Assembly (NCBI RefSeq): GCF_005047355.1
Contig: NZ_SUMC01000021.1
Location: 1 to 64,000 of the forward strand
DNA from: Actinacidiphila oryziradicis
GTDB lineage: Bacteria > Actinomycetota > Actinomycetes > Streptomycetales > Streptomycetaceae
Reading direction: 5' to 3'
DNA: 64,000 nucleotides
The notes under the pieces: model-generated
What the model was told of the DNA's origin: nothing
Seen by the model: only the letters and a program-made list of their open reading frames with translations
The model's database searches: none
Translations under genes and position numbers: made by a program
Shown: one piece after another, positions 53,488-62,121 of the stretch
Numbering within the stretch: the stretch's first letter is position 1
How the letters are laid out: each line of letters opens with the position of its first letter

Positions 53488-53675
53488 TCACTCTTCGGCG
53501 ATCCATTGGGCGAGGGAGATCAGGGTGGCTTCGACGCTGTTCGTCATGTAGTCGCGGAGTGCGTCGAGGTCGCCGCGGGTGGTGCCCAGCACCGGGTCGA
53601 GGCGGAGGAGTTGCCAGGACTGCTCGACGACGGTTCCGCGTCCCTGGGGGTGGAAGGCTTGCGTGATCCAACTCG
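53488..53675 (-). pseudogene. unidentified C-terminal gene fragment
   Basis: The minus-strand frame ends TVVEQSWQLLRLDPVLGTTR then GDLDALRDYMTNSVEAT, LISLAQWIAEE with a stop at 53488. It is cut at ~53675 where the long repeat begins. Confidence 0.4.
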
Positions 53676-54255
53676 TAGGCGACAACGGCATGGACCACGG
53701 CCTCACCACCAACGAACGCACGGCCCGCAACGCCGACGCGACTTCGCCGTTCGGTCCGCATCCACTCGATGCGAAGCACACGGAGAGTCAGTGCAACCGC
53801 AGTACGCCGGGCTTGTCTGCCGGGTGTGTGCGCGCCGCGATGGTGGCCGTGCGGCGGTCGTTGGCACAGCGGTGCCAACGGTAGCTGGCTGAGCTCACGG
53901 GATTGTTGGGTTGCCACAATCCCGGCCCCCATCACACCGCTCAACCCGCAAGGCTCACGAGAGCCATTTGCACGCTCGCTGCACGCTCGGCCACCGGACG
54001 GCCACCGCCCCACGCCGACTAGACCCGAGCGGACCTGCTCTTGGGAACAAAAGGCCAGCTCAGGGGCGTGGGACGGCGAGATCAGCCACTCAGCGTCGAC
54101 CTCGGACCTACGCATTACGATGCGGAGATCGCCAGTGCCCGATTCGCGCAGATTCCAAGGTCACCCGAAATAAGAAACCCCAGGTCAGAGGCCTGACCAG
54201 GGGTCCACCATGGAGCCGCCTTCGGGATTCGAACCCGAGACCTACGCATTACGAG
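53676..54255. repeat. long dispersed repeat, copy 2 (matches 6303-6884)
   Basis: Nearly identical to 6303-6884 with the same internal order (dyad at 53860-53879, GCTGCACG repeats, GGCCACCGGACGGCCACC, CTACGCATTACGA element, hairpin, tRNA core). Unlike the other core copies there is no recognisable right arm beyond it. Confidence 0.8.
54211..54255 (-). other. attachment core 4 (3' half of tRNA-Thr(CGU))
   Basis: 45-nt core identical to cores 2 and 3. After the anticodon loop the sequence (from 54256) is neither tRNA 5' half nor the right arm found after cores 1-3. It is therefore the outer end of the stack or a rearranged junction. Confidence 0.75.
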
Positions 54256-54584
54256 TTGTCTGATCTTGTTCCGGGGACGTCCGACACGGTCCGCCCGCCG
54301 CTCAGCTCCGCAGGTCACCGGCCACGACGCACGTCTGTGGACGACTACGGACTGCGCCAGAACCCGAGGCATTCGAGACCAAAACTGAGACCGCCTTCTC
54401 GGCCCTGGGCAGCGGAGCTTCCCGCGAGTGAACGACGGTCGTTGGAGGTGCTCATTGGTCGTTGTCGGCCGCCTCCGCACGGCCCACTGGCGGCCCCGCT
54501 CAGGGCTCTGAAGGGCAAGGCGCCGATAATTCATTCACGAGGGTTCAGCCCTCGCATCGTGGCGCCACCGCAGCGGAGATACAC

Positions 54585-54619
54585 GTACGGCCCGGACCCC
54601 GCGCGGGTCCGGGCCGTAC
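54585..54619. terminator. 15-bp perfect hairpin
   Basis: Arms GTACGGCCCGGACCC (54585-54599) and GGGTCCGGGCCGTAC (54605-54619) with a CGCGC loop. It lies just beyond the stop of the minus-strand gene remnant at 54628, as its terminator. Confidence 0.7.
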
Positions 54620-54627
54620 TCAGGTCA

Positions 54628-54790
54628 TCAGCGGAAGAGGTGGACCGGCACGGAGAACTGGTCCTTCATGTCCTTCCACAGGGCGTCGCCGCTGACGGCG
54701 GGCAGGCCCAGGTGCTCGGCGAGGGCGACGCACAGGGCAAACACGTTTTCGCAGGTCGGCCCAGAGGCGCAGAGATAGGCCGAAAAGATC
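54628..54790 (-). pseudogene. unidentified gene tail
   Basis: The minus-strand frame ends ENVFALCVALAEHLGLPAVS, GDALWKDMKDQFSVPVHLFR and a stop. It is followed by the strong terminator at 54585. There is no start in this frame before it meets stop codons near 54960, so it is a truncated gene of unknown type or one with an unrecognised start. Confidence 0.4.
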
Positions 54791-54866
54791 ACATCCTGAC
54801 GACCAGGGCATCGCCTTGCATGACATTGAAGCGCTAGTGTGGGGAGACCATCGGTCTGGGGGGGCA

Positions 54867-55304
54867 GTGGCCAATAACACCAATAAGCGTCGTACCAGGC
54901 TCGCGGACATGGGTGCCGAAACTGCCGTGAAGCAGTACAAGCCGCCATCGTGTCCACCTGCGGAAGAGCTGAACTTTAGGCTGGAGTTCACAGAGACGGA
55001 CGAGTTTCGCGTCCGGCAGGTGCTGTATCGCGACTTCATTGTTGACTTCGCGATCATGCAAATGGTCAGGGAAGATGGTAGCTGGGTCCACGTGGCTCGT
55101 ATCGACTGCTGCCACAGTACGATCCACCGCCACCAGTTCACCCATGCTGGTGACGACCTGTACGACCACCTTGAGATCACAGCCATACCCCCCGATGGTG
55201 GAGACAGGTGGAGCATCGTCCATGCTGGCTACTTCAGCGCTCTAGGGACGATGCAAGAAGAGTGGGCAGAGAACCTGCGGAGGTGGCGTGATGGCCGGTG
55301 AGCG
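54867..55304 (+). CDS. hypothetical protein, operon with 55291
   Basis: 145 aa from GTG 54867 (an in-frame ATG at 54816 is alternative). Soluble; contains LNFRLEFTETDEFRVRQVLY, DFIVDFAIMQMVREDGSWVH and CCHSTIHRHQFTHAGDDLYD. Lower GC than its neighbours, suggesting separate transfer. The final 14 bp overlap the next gene, so the two are co-translated. No family recognised. Confidence 0.7.
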
Positions 55305-55701
55305 CGAGCTGCGGCTTAAGGCAGGGTTCGCGCTGGCGCGCGCGCTCGGTGACAAGGCCACTCGGAAGGTCTTCGACGACAACGGCTACAAGTCTGAGCA
55401 GGTAGTCATCGCCTTGGAGTCGGACACGGTCGAGGAAGTCTTCCGCAGGATCGAGCGGTACGCGCCACCAGTGGTTGTCGCCATCTACTGGCCGGACGAA
55501 GACCGCTTCGGCTTCACGGCCCTGGCCCCCACAGAGCCCATCGCCAGCTATGTCCCTTCCCGCGATGACGTGGGCGGAGCCAGCACGATCGGGATGCTCT
55601 ACACACACGTGGATCGCCAAACGAATGCCAACTTCAGGTTCCGTCTCACCTGGGGCCAGCCATCAATGAAGGTAGTAGCGAACTTTGCCGTTCCCGCCTA
55701 A
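55291..55701 (+). CDS. hypothetical protein, second gene of operon
   Basis: 136 aa from ATG 55291, inside the end of the previous gene. Contains LKAGFALARALGDKATRKVF, DDNGYKSEQVVIALESDTVE and RLTWGQPSMKVVANFAVPA. The operon ends in an 18-bp perfect terminator hairpin. The two proteins may form a complex, perhaps a toxin-antitoxin-like or regulatory pair; this is speculation from overlap and size only. Confidence 0.7.
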   Translation: MAGERELRLKAGFALARALGDKATRKVFDDNGYKSEQVVIALESDTVEEVFRRIERYAPPVVVAIYWPDEDRFGFTALAPTEPIASYVPSRDDVGGASTIGMLYTHVDRQTNANFRFRLTWGQPSMKVVANFAVPA

Positions 55702-55707
55702 GCCTCG

Positions 55708-55746
55708 TCTGCGTCTGCCGGCCATGAGATGGCCGGCAGACGCAGA
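55708..55746 (+). terminator. 18-bp perfect hairpin terminator
   Basis: Arms 55708-55725 and 55729-55746 perfectly complementary (TCTGCGTCTGCCGGCCAT on the left), 3-nt GAG loop, 6 bp after the stop of the two-gene operon. Confidence 0.85.
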
Positions 55747-56057
55747 AGCAGGCACACGGTCGGCTTGGGCACCACCCCCGACCTGACGCCCGCCAAGGGC
55801 GGGCATGAGGTCGCCTTGTCAGCATGTGCTCGCCTTCCCCCTCAGCCATCTGTCGCCGCGGCCGCGCGGCAGCCTCGCGCACATGATCCCTCGCAACGAG
55901 CAGACTCCAGACGAGGTGGCAGGGTCACAGCGAACGGCACCGCCGCTGTACTGCGTGAGGCCTGCCAGGCTGCACAGCTGGATCCGGCGGGCGCCAGGCA
56001 ACCTGGCCCGAGGCCGCCATGGTCCTGCCGTCGTCTCTCACCCCGGGGCCGCGATGC
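55747..56057. other. intergenic, no intact gene
   Basis: A plus-strand stretch at ~55922-55995 (VTANGTAAVLREACQAAQLD, PAGARQ) resembles the start of actinomycete phosphotransferase-like proteins, but it is not followed by more of the gene. Otherwise nothing supported. Confidence 0.3.
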
Positions 56058-57068
56058 CTACTGGCCGCCTTCGAAGCGTCGCCGCTCTTCTGCCTCCGCG
56101 GCAGTAATCACTGGGCGCAGCAGAAGCTGCGTAAAATCAGTGACCTTCAGATGGTGGGGGGTGTCGTCGCGAAGGAGGAGCGGCAGGGTAGGGGTGATCC
56201 CAGGGAGGAGTTGCGGAAGCCGGGCGTTGATTTTGATTCCGTACGGTGGCGTCACCTGCGACAGGTAGTGGGCGAACAGGACCGTCTGCGTCGGCAGGGG
56301 CACCAGAACCACGTCGTGAACGGTAGCCCCGGGTGGGGGCACCAAAGTGGGCAGGCGGCCTACAGCGGCTGCATTGAGGCCGAACTGCCCGGCCATCCCG
56401 GCAATGAATTGGTCGAGGGACTTGAGGTCGAACCGTCGATCCGGATCGGGCTCGCTCTTCTCAAGCGCGCGCAACGCCGCAGCAAACGGGCTGGTGGCGA
56501 AGCCAGGGCCGTAGGCGAGCGTGCAGGCGCCGAGAGCTGATTTGATCGCAACCCTCTCGGCAGCCTGATACGGGTACCTCAGGTTCATCGATAGATGGGT
56601 GTAAGAGACCCGGGCGACGGCCTCAGGCGGCAGGTTTTTGAACTCCGGGATCCGCTCGAAGTCGGGCTGACGGCTTCGCCACTTGTTGAATGCGGCCTCC
56701 GCCTCGGTCGGCGTGCCCTCAATGCGGATAGAGTTCGCAACGGACTTGTCCACCGTGGGATGGGCAAACACAGTTCCTTGCTGAGGATCGAACAGCGCCT
56801 TTCTCCCGGAGGAGAATGTCGCCGGGATCCTCTGGGCCTTGAGCCCGTGGTTTGCCTTGATCAGGTTGAATATGGTGTCCGGGCGCTGCAGGGCCCCTTC
56901 AGCGCCCGAGCCGCTCTGATTGTTGCACGACTTGTGCGCGGTGACGAGGGTGCGCCCGCCGAGGGCTTCGCCGAAGATGTGGTCCAGGCTCAGCTCTTCC
57001 CGCTCTGGGAACATCTCCAGACCGCAGAACGGACAACGTTCCCAAGCGGGTGCAGGCAAAGGGTCCAT
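56058..57068 (-). CDS. HNH endonuclease-like protein
   Basis: 336 aa from ATG 57068. Zinc/HNH module near the N-terminus: CPFC (12-15), LSLDHIFGEALGG with DH at 29-30, and HKSCNN (45-50). This is the layout of HNH_5-type nucleases. The remaining ~280 residues are an unrecognised alpha/beta region (AALRALEKSEPDPDRRF, QFIAGMAGQFGLNAAA). Cytosolic. Placed near restriction-modification genes, it is a plausible defence or mobile-element nuclease; the target is unknown. Confidence 0.75.
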   Translation of the reverse strand: MDPLPAPAWERCPFCGLEMFPEREELSLDHIFGEALGGRTLVTAHKSCNNQSGSGAEGALQRPDTIFNLIKANHGLKAQRIPATFSSGRKALFDPQQGTVFAHPTVDKSVANSIRIEGTPTEAEAAFNKWRSRQPDFERIPEFKNLPPEAVARVSYTHLSMNLRYPYQAAERVAIKSALGACTLAYGPGFATSPFAAALRALEKSEPDPDRRFDLKSLDQFIAGMAGQFGLNAAAVGRLPTLVPPPGATVHDVVLVPLPTQTVLFAHYLSQVTPPYGIKINARLPQLLPGITPTLPLLLRDDTPHHLKVTDFTQLLLRPVITAAEAEERRRFEGGQ

Positions 57069-57375
57069 AGCTCAAGTATCAGACATCGTGGCGCAGTTCA
57101 TGGTCCAGAAGCCGGATGCATCCTCCGCGCGCCGCGTGAACTCCCCTTTCTGCCCACGCTCCTAGCCGGGCCGCTGCTCGCTGCGGCTGGCGTTCGCTGC
57201 TGGGGGCAAGGCCCTTCATATCCGCATGAGTGGACGGGTAGACCAGTTCGCAGAACCGCCGGCAGGATTGGGACTTACGCGCACGGCTCCGGAGAGCATG
57301 CAGCCCTGCGCTATAACTCCCCGCACGGAAATCGCCGCCTCACTGGACCGGCTCACCGTCGTCGAAATCAGTGAC
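57069..57375. other. intergenic
   Basis: About 300 bp upstream of the HNH gene and beyond the 3' end of the 698-aa gene. A plus-strand frame from 57226 runs into the terminator hairpin and is not convincing. Likely contains the HNH promoter; no clear operator. Confidence 0.35.
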
Positions 57376-57407
57376 GGGGGGCACCTTGAATCTCCGAGGT
57401 GCCCCCC
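57376..57407 (-). terminator. hairpin terminator after the 698-aa gene
   Basis: Arms GGGGGGCACCT (57376-57386) and AGGTGCCCCCC (57397-57407), 10-nt loop, 12 bp beyond the stop of the minus-strand gene at 57419. Confidence 0.75.
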
Positions 57408-57418
57408 CTTGCAGCGGA

Positions 57419-59515
57419 TCACCCCTGGTCGGTCTCCCCGCCGGCTGTCTCGTCCGGGTCATCCTCTCCGGGGTACGCCTCGTCCGCTACCTCAGCGATG
57501 GCGGCGTACATCTTGAGACGGCCGCTGATCTTGTCGAGTCGCGCAGCCAGATCCTCAGCGTGTACTTGTGGCCATCCGCGTTCCTTGACGAGAGGTCGGC
57601 TTCGCCCCTGGACGGCCTCCGCCGCCCTAATGGCGTTCTCCAGTGAAGCGACCATGCTGGCGAAGTGGCTCTTCGATTGTTCGAACCGCGCCTCCGGCGT
57701 GTCGACGGTACCCTCGATGGGCGCGGCGGGCACGTTCTCACCGAGAGCCGGGAAGGTGGTTCGCAACCAGTCGTCGGTGGCGGCGAGCGGTTCTCCTCGC
57801 ACGTTGTATCGGAGCGAGCCGCTCTTGTCGACCTGCTGTGGCTCGTTTCCCTGCCGACCGTCGAGGATCGCGCGGTGCAGAGCCCTCAGGCCCTGAGGAC
57901 TCTCGGTCATCCGCTGCACCACGGAGGAAGGCGCGCGGTAATCCTGCGTGCGACCGCGTGCCTCGCGTACGAGCGAGCCGTGCACGGCAAGGTAGTAGCC
58001 GCCTCGCACTCCCAACTCGACACCCGCCGCTCCTGAACTCCCGTCGGTCGACAAGTCTTTGAGGGCGACCTCAAGCATCTTGTCCGGATCGTTATCGCCG
58101 CCGCGGCGCCAACCGGATTCCTGCAAGATGGGCCACTTAAGCATGCGTTGGAGCGTGCTGCGGGCACCACTTACCCTGTCGACTCCGTCCGCGTCGGGGT
58201 GGGCTGACCGCCACGGCCTCAAGACCATCTCAGTGACAACCTTGGCCTTGAAGTCAGATGTCACCTTGCCCTTTGCGGTGATCCGCAGTACTCCCTTGCG
58301 GAAGACGTCGTGCTCGGTTTTAGGTAGAATCCTGCCGACGATTTCAGCGACCCGGGTGTCGGGGTTCGGGTCGAGACCGCGTGCCTGGACCTGGTCGGGG
58401 CTAAGGTCCGCAGCGAACCACTCCGCTTGCGACTGGTTGATGCGTCGAGCGGCGAGAAACTCTTCAATCACCGGATCCGCGAGGGCATCGTTCTCGCTCG
58501 CCATGCCCCACGGCTTGGGCGGTTCGACATGTGTGATACCCACGATAAACCTGATGGCTTGGTCGAAGCGCAGGATTGATCGTGTATCCGGCCGGAAGCG
58601 CAGGATGAAAGTCGCAGGTGCGACCAGAGCTTGAGCCCGTTTGACGTCCTCGGGGCCCAGCTCGTCGCGGCTCTTTTGAGTGCTAGCGAGCACCTCGCTC
58701 AACAGCCCTCGGTACTTACGGTCTTCGGTAGCCAGGGCGTAAACGACATCGCTCGCTCCCAGTCCGTGAATGCGGTGACCGGCCGAGATCCGGCTGCTGC
58801 CGTCCGCTCCCGACAGTGTCCAAGCCGGGTCCTCCCCGTTCGTGTGGTTGATCCTAATGACCGTTAGAAGCAGTTCCCGCAGGATGCCGTGCTGCCCGAT
58901 GGTCTCTTCGAGGTCGTTGTGCCGGGCGAGGAACGCATTGGACTGGTCGAGCGCGCTGACGACGTGAGCTCGAGATTGGGCAGTGAGCACCAGCTCACCG
59001 GTCTCGCCCGGCGTAGCTTCCAACCCTCGAAGTGGCGGGTAACTACCCGGCTGAAGCTCCCCAGACAGAGGGTAAGTACGGTGACCGGCTTCTCGGTTGT
59101 TTCCGGGGAAGTGGCTGACGGACGGGAGCCAGACCTGGGTGGTAATGGTCTCCAGGACCCCACCGGGGACGCGCATGATGTCTGGGTTCTGAAGGCGCTT
59201 GCGGGCCTCCTCGGGACGGGCGATTGCCCTCGCTACAGCGGTGGCCGCACCTTCGCTGTAGCCATAGCTGACTAGCGCACCGGCAAGTTTGCGGACGGCT
59301 GCGGTCTTGGGCAGGGCCGGGAGGCCGTAGGGCAACGCCGGCAGATCCTCGTCAGAGTCCTCAGGCTTTTCGGCCTCGACGGTCTCCGGTGACTCGTCCC
59401 CGGTGCCGGAGTGCTCGTACTCACTCGCCGGGGGTGCTGAAGGGCCAGGGGGAGCCGTTTCGTGTTGAGGCTCCGGCACCCCGTCCGCATGACCGTGGCT
59501 GTAGTCGTCTTCCAT
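57419..59515 (-). CDS. large unknown protein, possible ParB/DGQHR-like fold
   Basis: 698 aa from ATG 59515, with GGAAGGA nine bases upstream; the frame is open further back but lacks a ribosome site. Residues 1-~65 are acidic and Pro-rich. Residues ~125-260 include VWLPSVSHFPGNNREAGHRT and ADGSSRISAGHRIHGLG; the DGSSR motif recalls the 'DGxxR' signature of ParB/DndB-type domains. Then ALVAPATFILRFRPDTRSIL and TEMVLRPWRSAHPDADGV. No ATPase or nuclease motif is clear. It lies between an HNH gene and the restriction cassette, so defence or partition roles are both possible. Confidence 0.6.
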   Translation of the reverse strand: MEDDYSHGHADGVPEPQHETAPPGPSAPPASEYEHSGTGDESPETVEAEKPEDSDEDLPALPYGLPALPKTAAVRKLAGALVSYGYSEGAATAVARAIARPEEARKRLQNPDIMRVPGGVLETITTQVWLPSVSHFPGNNREAGHRTYPLSGELQPGSYPPLRGLEATPGETGELVLTAQSRAHVVSALDQSNAFLARHNDLEETIGQHGILRELLLTVIRINHTNGEDPAWTLSGADGSSRISAGHRIHGLGASDVVYALATEDRKYRGLLSEVLASTQKSRDELGPEDVKRAQALVAPATFILRFRPDTRSILRFDQAIRFIVGITHVEPPKPWGMASENDALADPVIEEFLAARRINQSQAEWFAADLSPDQVQARGLDPNPDTRVAEIVGRILPKTEHDVFRKGVLRITAKGKVTSDFKAKVVTEMVLRPWRSAHPDADGVDRVSGARSTLQRMLKWPILQESGWRRGGDNDPDKMLEVALKDLSTDGSSGAAGVELGVRGGYYLAVHGSLVREARGRTQDYRAPSSVVQRMTESPQGLRALHRAILDGRQGNEPQQVDKSGSLRYNVRGEPLAATDDWLRTTFPALGENVPAAPIEGTVDTPEARFEQSKSHFASMVASLENAIRAAEAVQGRSRPLVKERGWPQVHAEDLAARLDKISGRLKMYAAIAEVADEAYPGEDDPDETAGGETDQG

Positions 59516-60241
59516 CAGGTTCCTTCCGCGATCGCTGTTGTTCGTGGGGCACAGCGATGCTGTGCTCCGTCGAGGCGCGCATAGGGACCTGTGGGTATCG
59601 CATCGATAAACCAATGCGAAATGACAAAGACCTTCGCGCCTCAGTCTGGAGAGCGAAGGTCGTGTGGACCTTGATTCCCCGTCGTGGCATCCCACGGGTG
59701 TGGTGTTGCCAGACGGCCATACGCCGAGCCAATCGCCCGTCAGGTCCTCCGCGTTGCATCGCGGTGCGACCTCCGCCAACAGAAGGGTTGTGGGCCTTCT
59801 GTCGCGACGTGTTGAGGCGACGTATGTCCAGTGGGCCGACACTCTGTCACGAGTTGTGAATGCAGCGCAAGTTGCTCCCAGGAGTCGCGGACCGTGGGGC
59901 GGCGGCGCCGTTGCAGTAGTACAGGCGTGCGCTCGTGCGCGGCCGGATACGTGATCGCGTAGCCAGGGAGTACGGTGATCTGCCACGGTGAGCGGAGCTG
60001 GGAGCCGGTCCAGAGTGAGACGCAGCGGGCCGCCGCTGCCGTGGTTCGCATCACCAGTTCCGGCCGTTGGGGGGTGAGCGGTTAGGCGAGCTCGATGGTG
60101 GTCGGAGGGTCGGACTAGTACGCATGCTCGTCAACGCCGGTGCCCCTCGAATCCATGTTCTCCGGAAGTGACCACCACCTGCCGGTGTGCATTGGCCTAC
60201 AGGCGTAATCCGACCTATTTTTAACATCGAAGGAGACATGG
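59516..60241. other. 726-bp intergenic region with a possible nuclease scar
   Basis: No intact gene. On the minus strand ~59925-59990 reads PWQITVLPGYAITYPAAHE, close in pattern to WQISALMGYAIMYEDAR near the C-terminus of the Eco29kI-like nuclease at 61191. It may be a leftover of a related gene. The last 60 bp become AT-rich (CCTATTTTTAACATCGAAGGAGAC) and contain the ribosome site AAGGAGA of the next gene. Confidence 0.4.
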
Positions 60242-60967
60242 ATGGAGCAGAGATCACGAATGGCCGCTAAAGTGGATGCACTGCGCGAACGCGGCTTGCA
60301 TCCGGAAACACCGGTACCAGAGGCCGAGCTATGCATGGAACGCGCCCGTGAGATAATGGAGAAATATTCTCTCGCCGAAGATGAAATAACCTCCCCCAAA
60401 GACGGCGGAAGCGGCAGCGAATGTGCGATCGCCCTTGTGATAGACAATATAGGCGGCCGGGGTCGGCAATGGCTTTTGTTTTACGAGGAAATCGCCGCCG
60501 CCGTTGGCGCCTACCTTGTCTATGAAAGACACAAGGCCTCTGACCGTAAGATCTTTGTCGAACTTTGGGGTGACCCCCGGGAGATCGAGATTCTTAAGGT
60601 CTTGATACCGGACCTATACCTCCAAGCGGAGTCCGCTATGGACGTGGCGGCCGGATGGTTCAGGGATAGATACCTGGACGGCTGCGGCGCAAGCCGCAGG
60701 AATCAGCGTATGCGAGAGTTCAGGCGCAGCTATATCGTCGGCTATGGTCGCGGAGCGGCCAAAAAGATAAGAGCTTCGCTCATTGTTCCTGAGACGCGTC
60801 ACGCTCCCGTAAAAGCTGATGACGAGAGCGGGGAGGAATGGATTGAGTACCTTGAGGGGATTGCGCCTGGATATATCCAACAACCTCCGATGGACCGGCC
60901 ATCATATGGAAAAGGAAAGCGTGACGGCGTGAAGGCATCCATATCCCTGAATCAGTTGCGCTCATGA
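60242..60967 (+). CDS. DUF2786-domain protein
   Basis: 241 aa, AAGGAGA at 60229-60235. Residues ~8-55 (MAAKVDALRERG, AELCMERAREIMEKYSLAED) form the DUF2786 helical motif, followed by a beta/alpha region (RQWLLFYEEIAAAVGAYLVY, KIFVELWGDPREIEILKVLI) as in DUF2786/DUF7168 proteins of phages and mobile elements. Lower GC and more AT-ending codons than neighbours indicate recent transfer. Function unknown; convergent with the restriction endonuclease gene. Confidence 0.75.
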   Translation: MEQRSRMAAKVDALRERGLHPETPVPEAELCMERAREIMEKYSLAEDEITSPKDGGSGSECAIALVIDNIGGRGRQWLLFYEEIAAAVGAYLVYERHKASDRKIFVELWGDPREIEILKVLIPDLYLQAESAMDVAAGWFRDRYLDGCGASRRNQRMREFRRSYIVGYGRGAAKKIRASLIVPETRHAPVKADDESGEEWIEYLEGIAPGYIQQPPMDRPSYGKGKRDGVKASISLNQLRS

Positions 60968-61190
60968 CCGCACGGCTCCGGGGGGGACGCCTCGCTTCCG
61001 ATCGACTATGGCGCTGGCCTGCGTAAACGCCGACTCCAGATCGTGTACTGCTGCTGCTTGTCGCCGCTCGTGCTCGTAGCCCGGCCCGCGTGTCTCTCGG
61101 GCAACGTTGGACACTGCGGTCTGTAGGTCGCGGACTCAGCCTTCCGACCTCACGCCAAGCGTCGGAGGCGCGCTGAACGGCGCAGTGATG

Positions 61191-62000
61191 CTATTCGTCG
61201 GCGGGTTCCTCTTCGATCTCGCCGGCTGGTTCGGCCTCCGGGGTACTGGTGACCACGTCGGTACCCCGGTAGTAACGCCACCCGCTGGGGTAGTCCACGC
61301 GCGCGTCCTCATACATGATCGCGTAACCCATGAGGGCGCTTATCTGCCAGTCTTCGGGAAGGACTGGGGCGATGAGGCGGAAGAGCTCGTCGGCGGTCGT
61401 CCGCGCGTCAGGCACGGCTACGAGTGCGTCCTTGAAGGTTGTCGGGGCCTGGTAGCGGAAGTTGTAGGGAAGCCCCTGCTTCACCGCTTTGAGGAGCTCA
61501 TGCAGCTTCCAGGGCCCTGCGGTGACCCCTTCGACGGTCCGACCCAGGTCTATCGGGTGGAGCATGTCGAAATGATTGACCTTGAGGGCGGTGTGGTCGC
61601 GCTTGCGTCCGGGGTCCTTGTTGCCGAATCCGTTGGTGTTCCAGGGGATGCGCCCCTCGGCCTTGTGCCGCTTGATCAGCAGTTTCTCGGGAGCCACGGC
61701 GGAGAAGTCCTCCGCGACGTAGAGGCACGCGAAGGACACCGCCTCTATGTCGAGTTCGCGGCGACTGGAGAGCTTGCGCAGGTGGTTGCCCAGACGGGAC
61801 GGCAGGGACTTGTCGGCCTTGCCAACGTAAACGAACTGATCCCGCAGATAAAGCTGATACACCCCGGGCTTGGCCTGTAGCACGTTGAGGTTGTCCTGCG
61901 TCAACGGCGCCGGCCTCAAGGTGGTTAGCGCGTCGGCCAGTTGGTCACCGAGCGCCCTGGTGATACTGAGCCTGAACTCCTCGCTGAAGGGAGTGTTCAT
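61191..62000 (-). CDS. Eco29kI-family GIY-YIG restriction endonuclease
   Basis: 269 aa from ATG 62000, with an ideal AAGGAGGT upstream; GTG 62039 is less likely. GIY-YIG core: PGVYQLYLRDQFVYVGKA (Tyr pair ~48/58), SRLGNHLRKL with the catalytic Arg/His region, then PEKLLIKRHKAEGRIPWNTN with Glu and Asn metal/active-site residues. It matches R.Eco29kI-type enzymes, which cut CCGCGG. Divergent from a C5-methyltransferase across 121 bp. Confidence 0.85.
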   Translation of the reverse strand: MNTPFSEEFRLSITRALGDQLADALTTLRPAPLTQDNLNVLQAKPGVYQLYLRDQFVYVGKADKSLPSRLGNHLRKLSSRRELDIEAVSFACLYVAEDFSAVAPEKLLIKRHKAEGRIPWNTNGFGNKDPGRKRDHTALKVNHFDMLHPIDLGRTVEGVTAGPWKLHELLKAVKQGLPYNFRYQAPTTFKDALVAVPDARTTADELFRLIAPVLPEDWQISALMGYAIMYEDARVDYPSGWRYYRGTDVVTSTPEAEPAGEIEEEPADE

Positions 62001-62103
62001 CGGTCGCCGGACCTCCTTGACGTGAGTGGGTTCGATCACTCTAGGGCCTGGCCACGTCCCCGATTGATCTCAGTTCGCACAAGGCTTACGTAGATCAACA
62101 ACT

Positions 62104-62109
62104 CCGCGG
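62104..62109. promoter_or_regulatory. CCGCGG site between endonuclease and methyltransferase genes
   Basis: The hexamer that Eco29kI-type enzymes recognise lies 12 bp before the methyltransferase ATG and directly before TATGCT (62111-62116), a possible -10 box. Methylation of this site could change promoter activity, as known for some other restriction-modification systems. Specificity of this system is inferred from the family. Confidence 0.45.
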
Positions 62110-62121
62110 TATGCTTTCGCC

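Noticed and set aside
57226..57516. Plus-strand gene of 96 codons
   Set aside because: The frame runs through the terminator hairpin and into the antisense of the 698-aa gene; no ribosome site.
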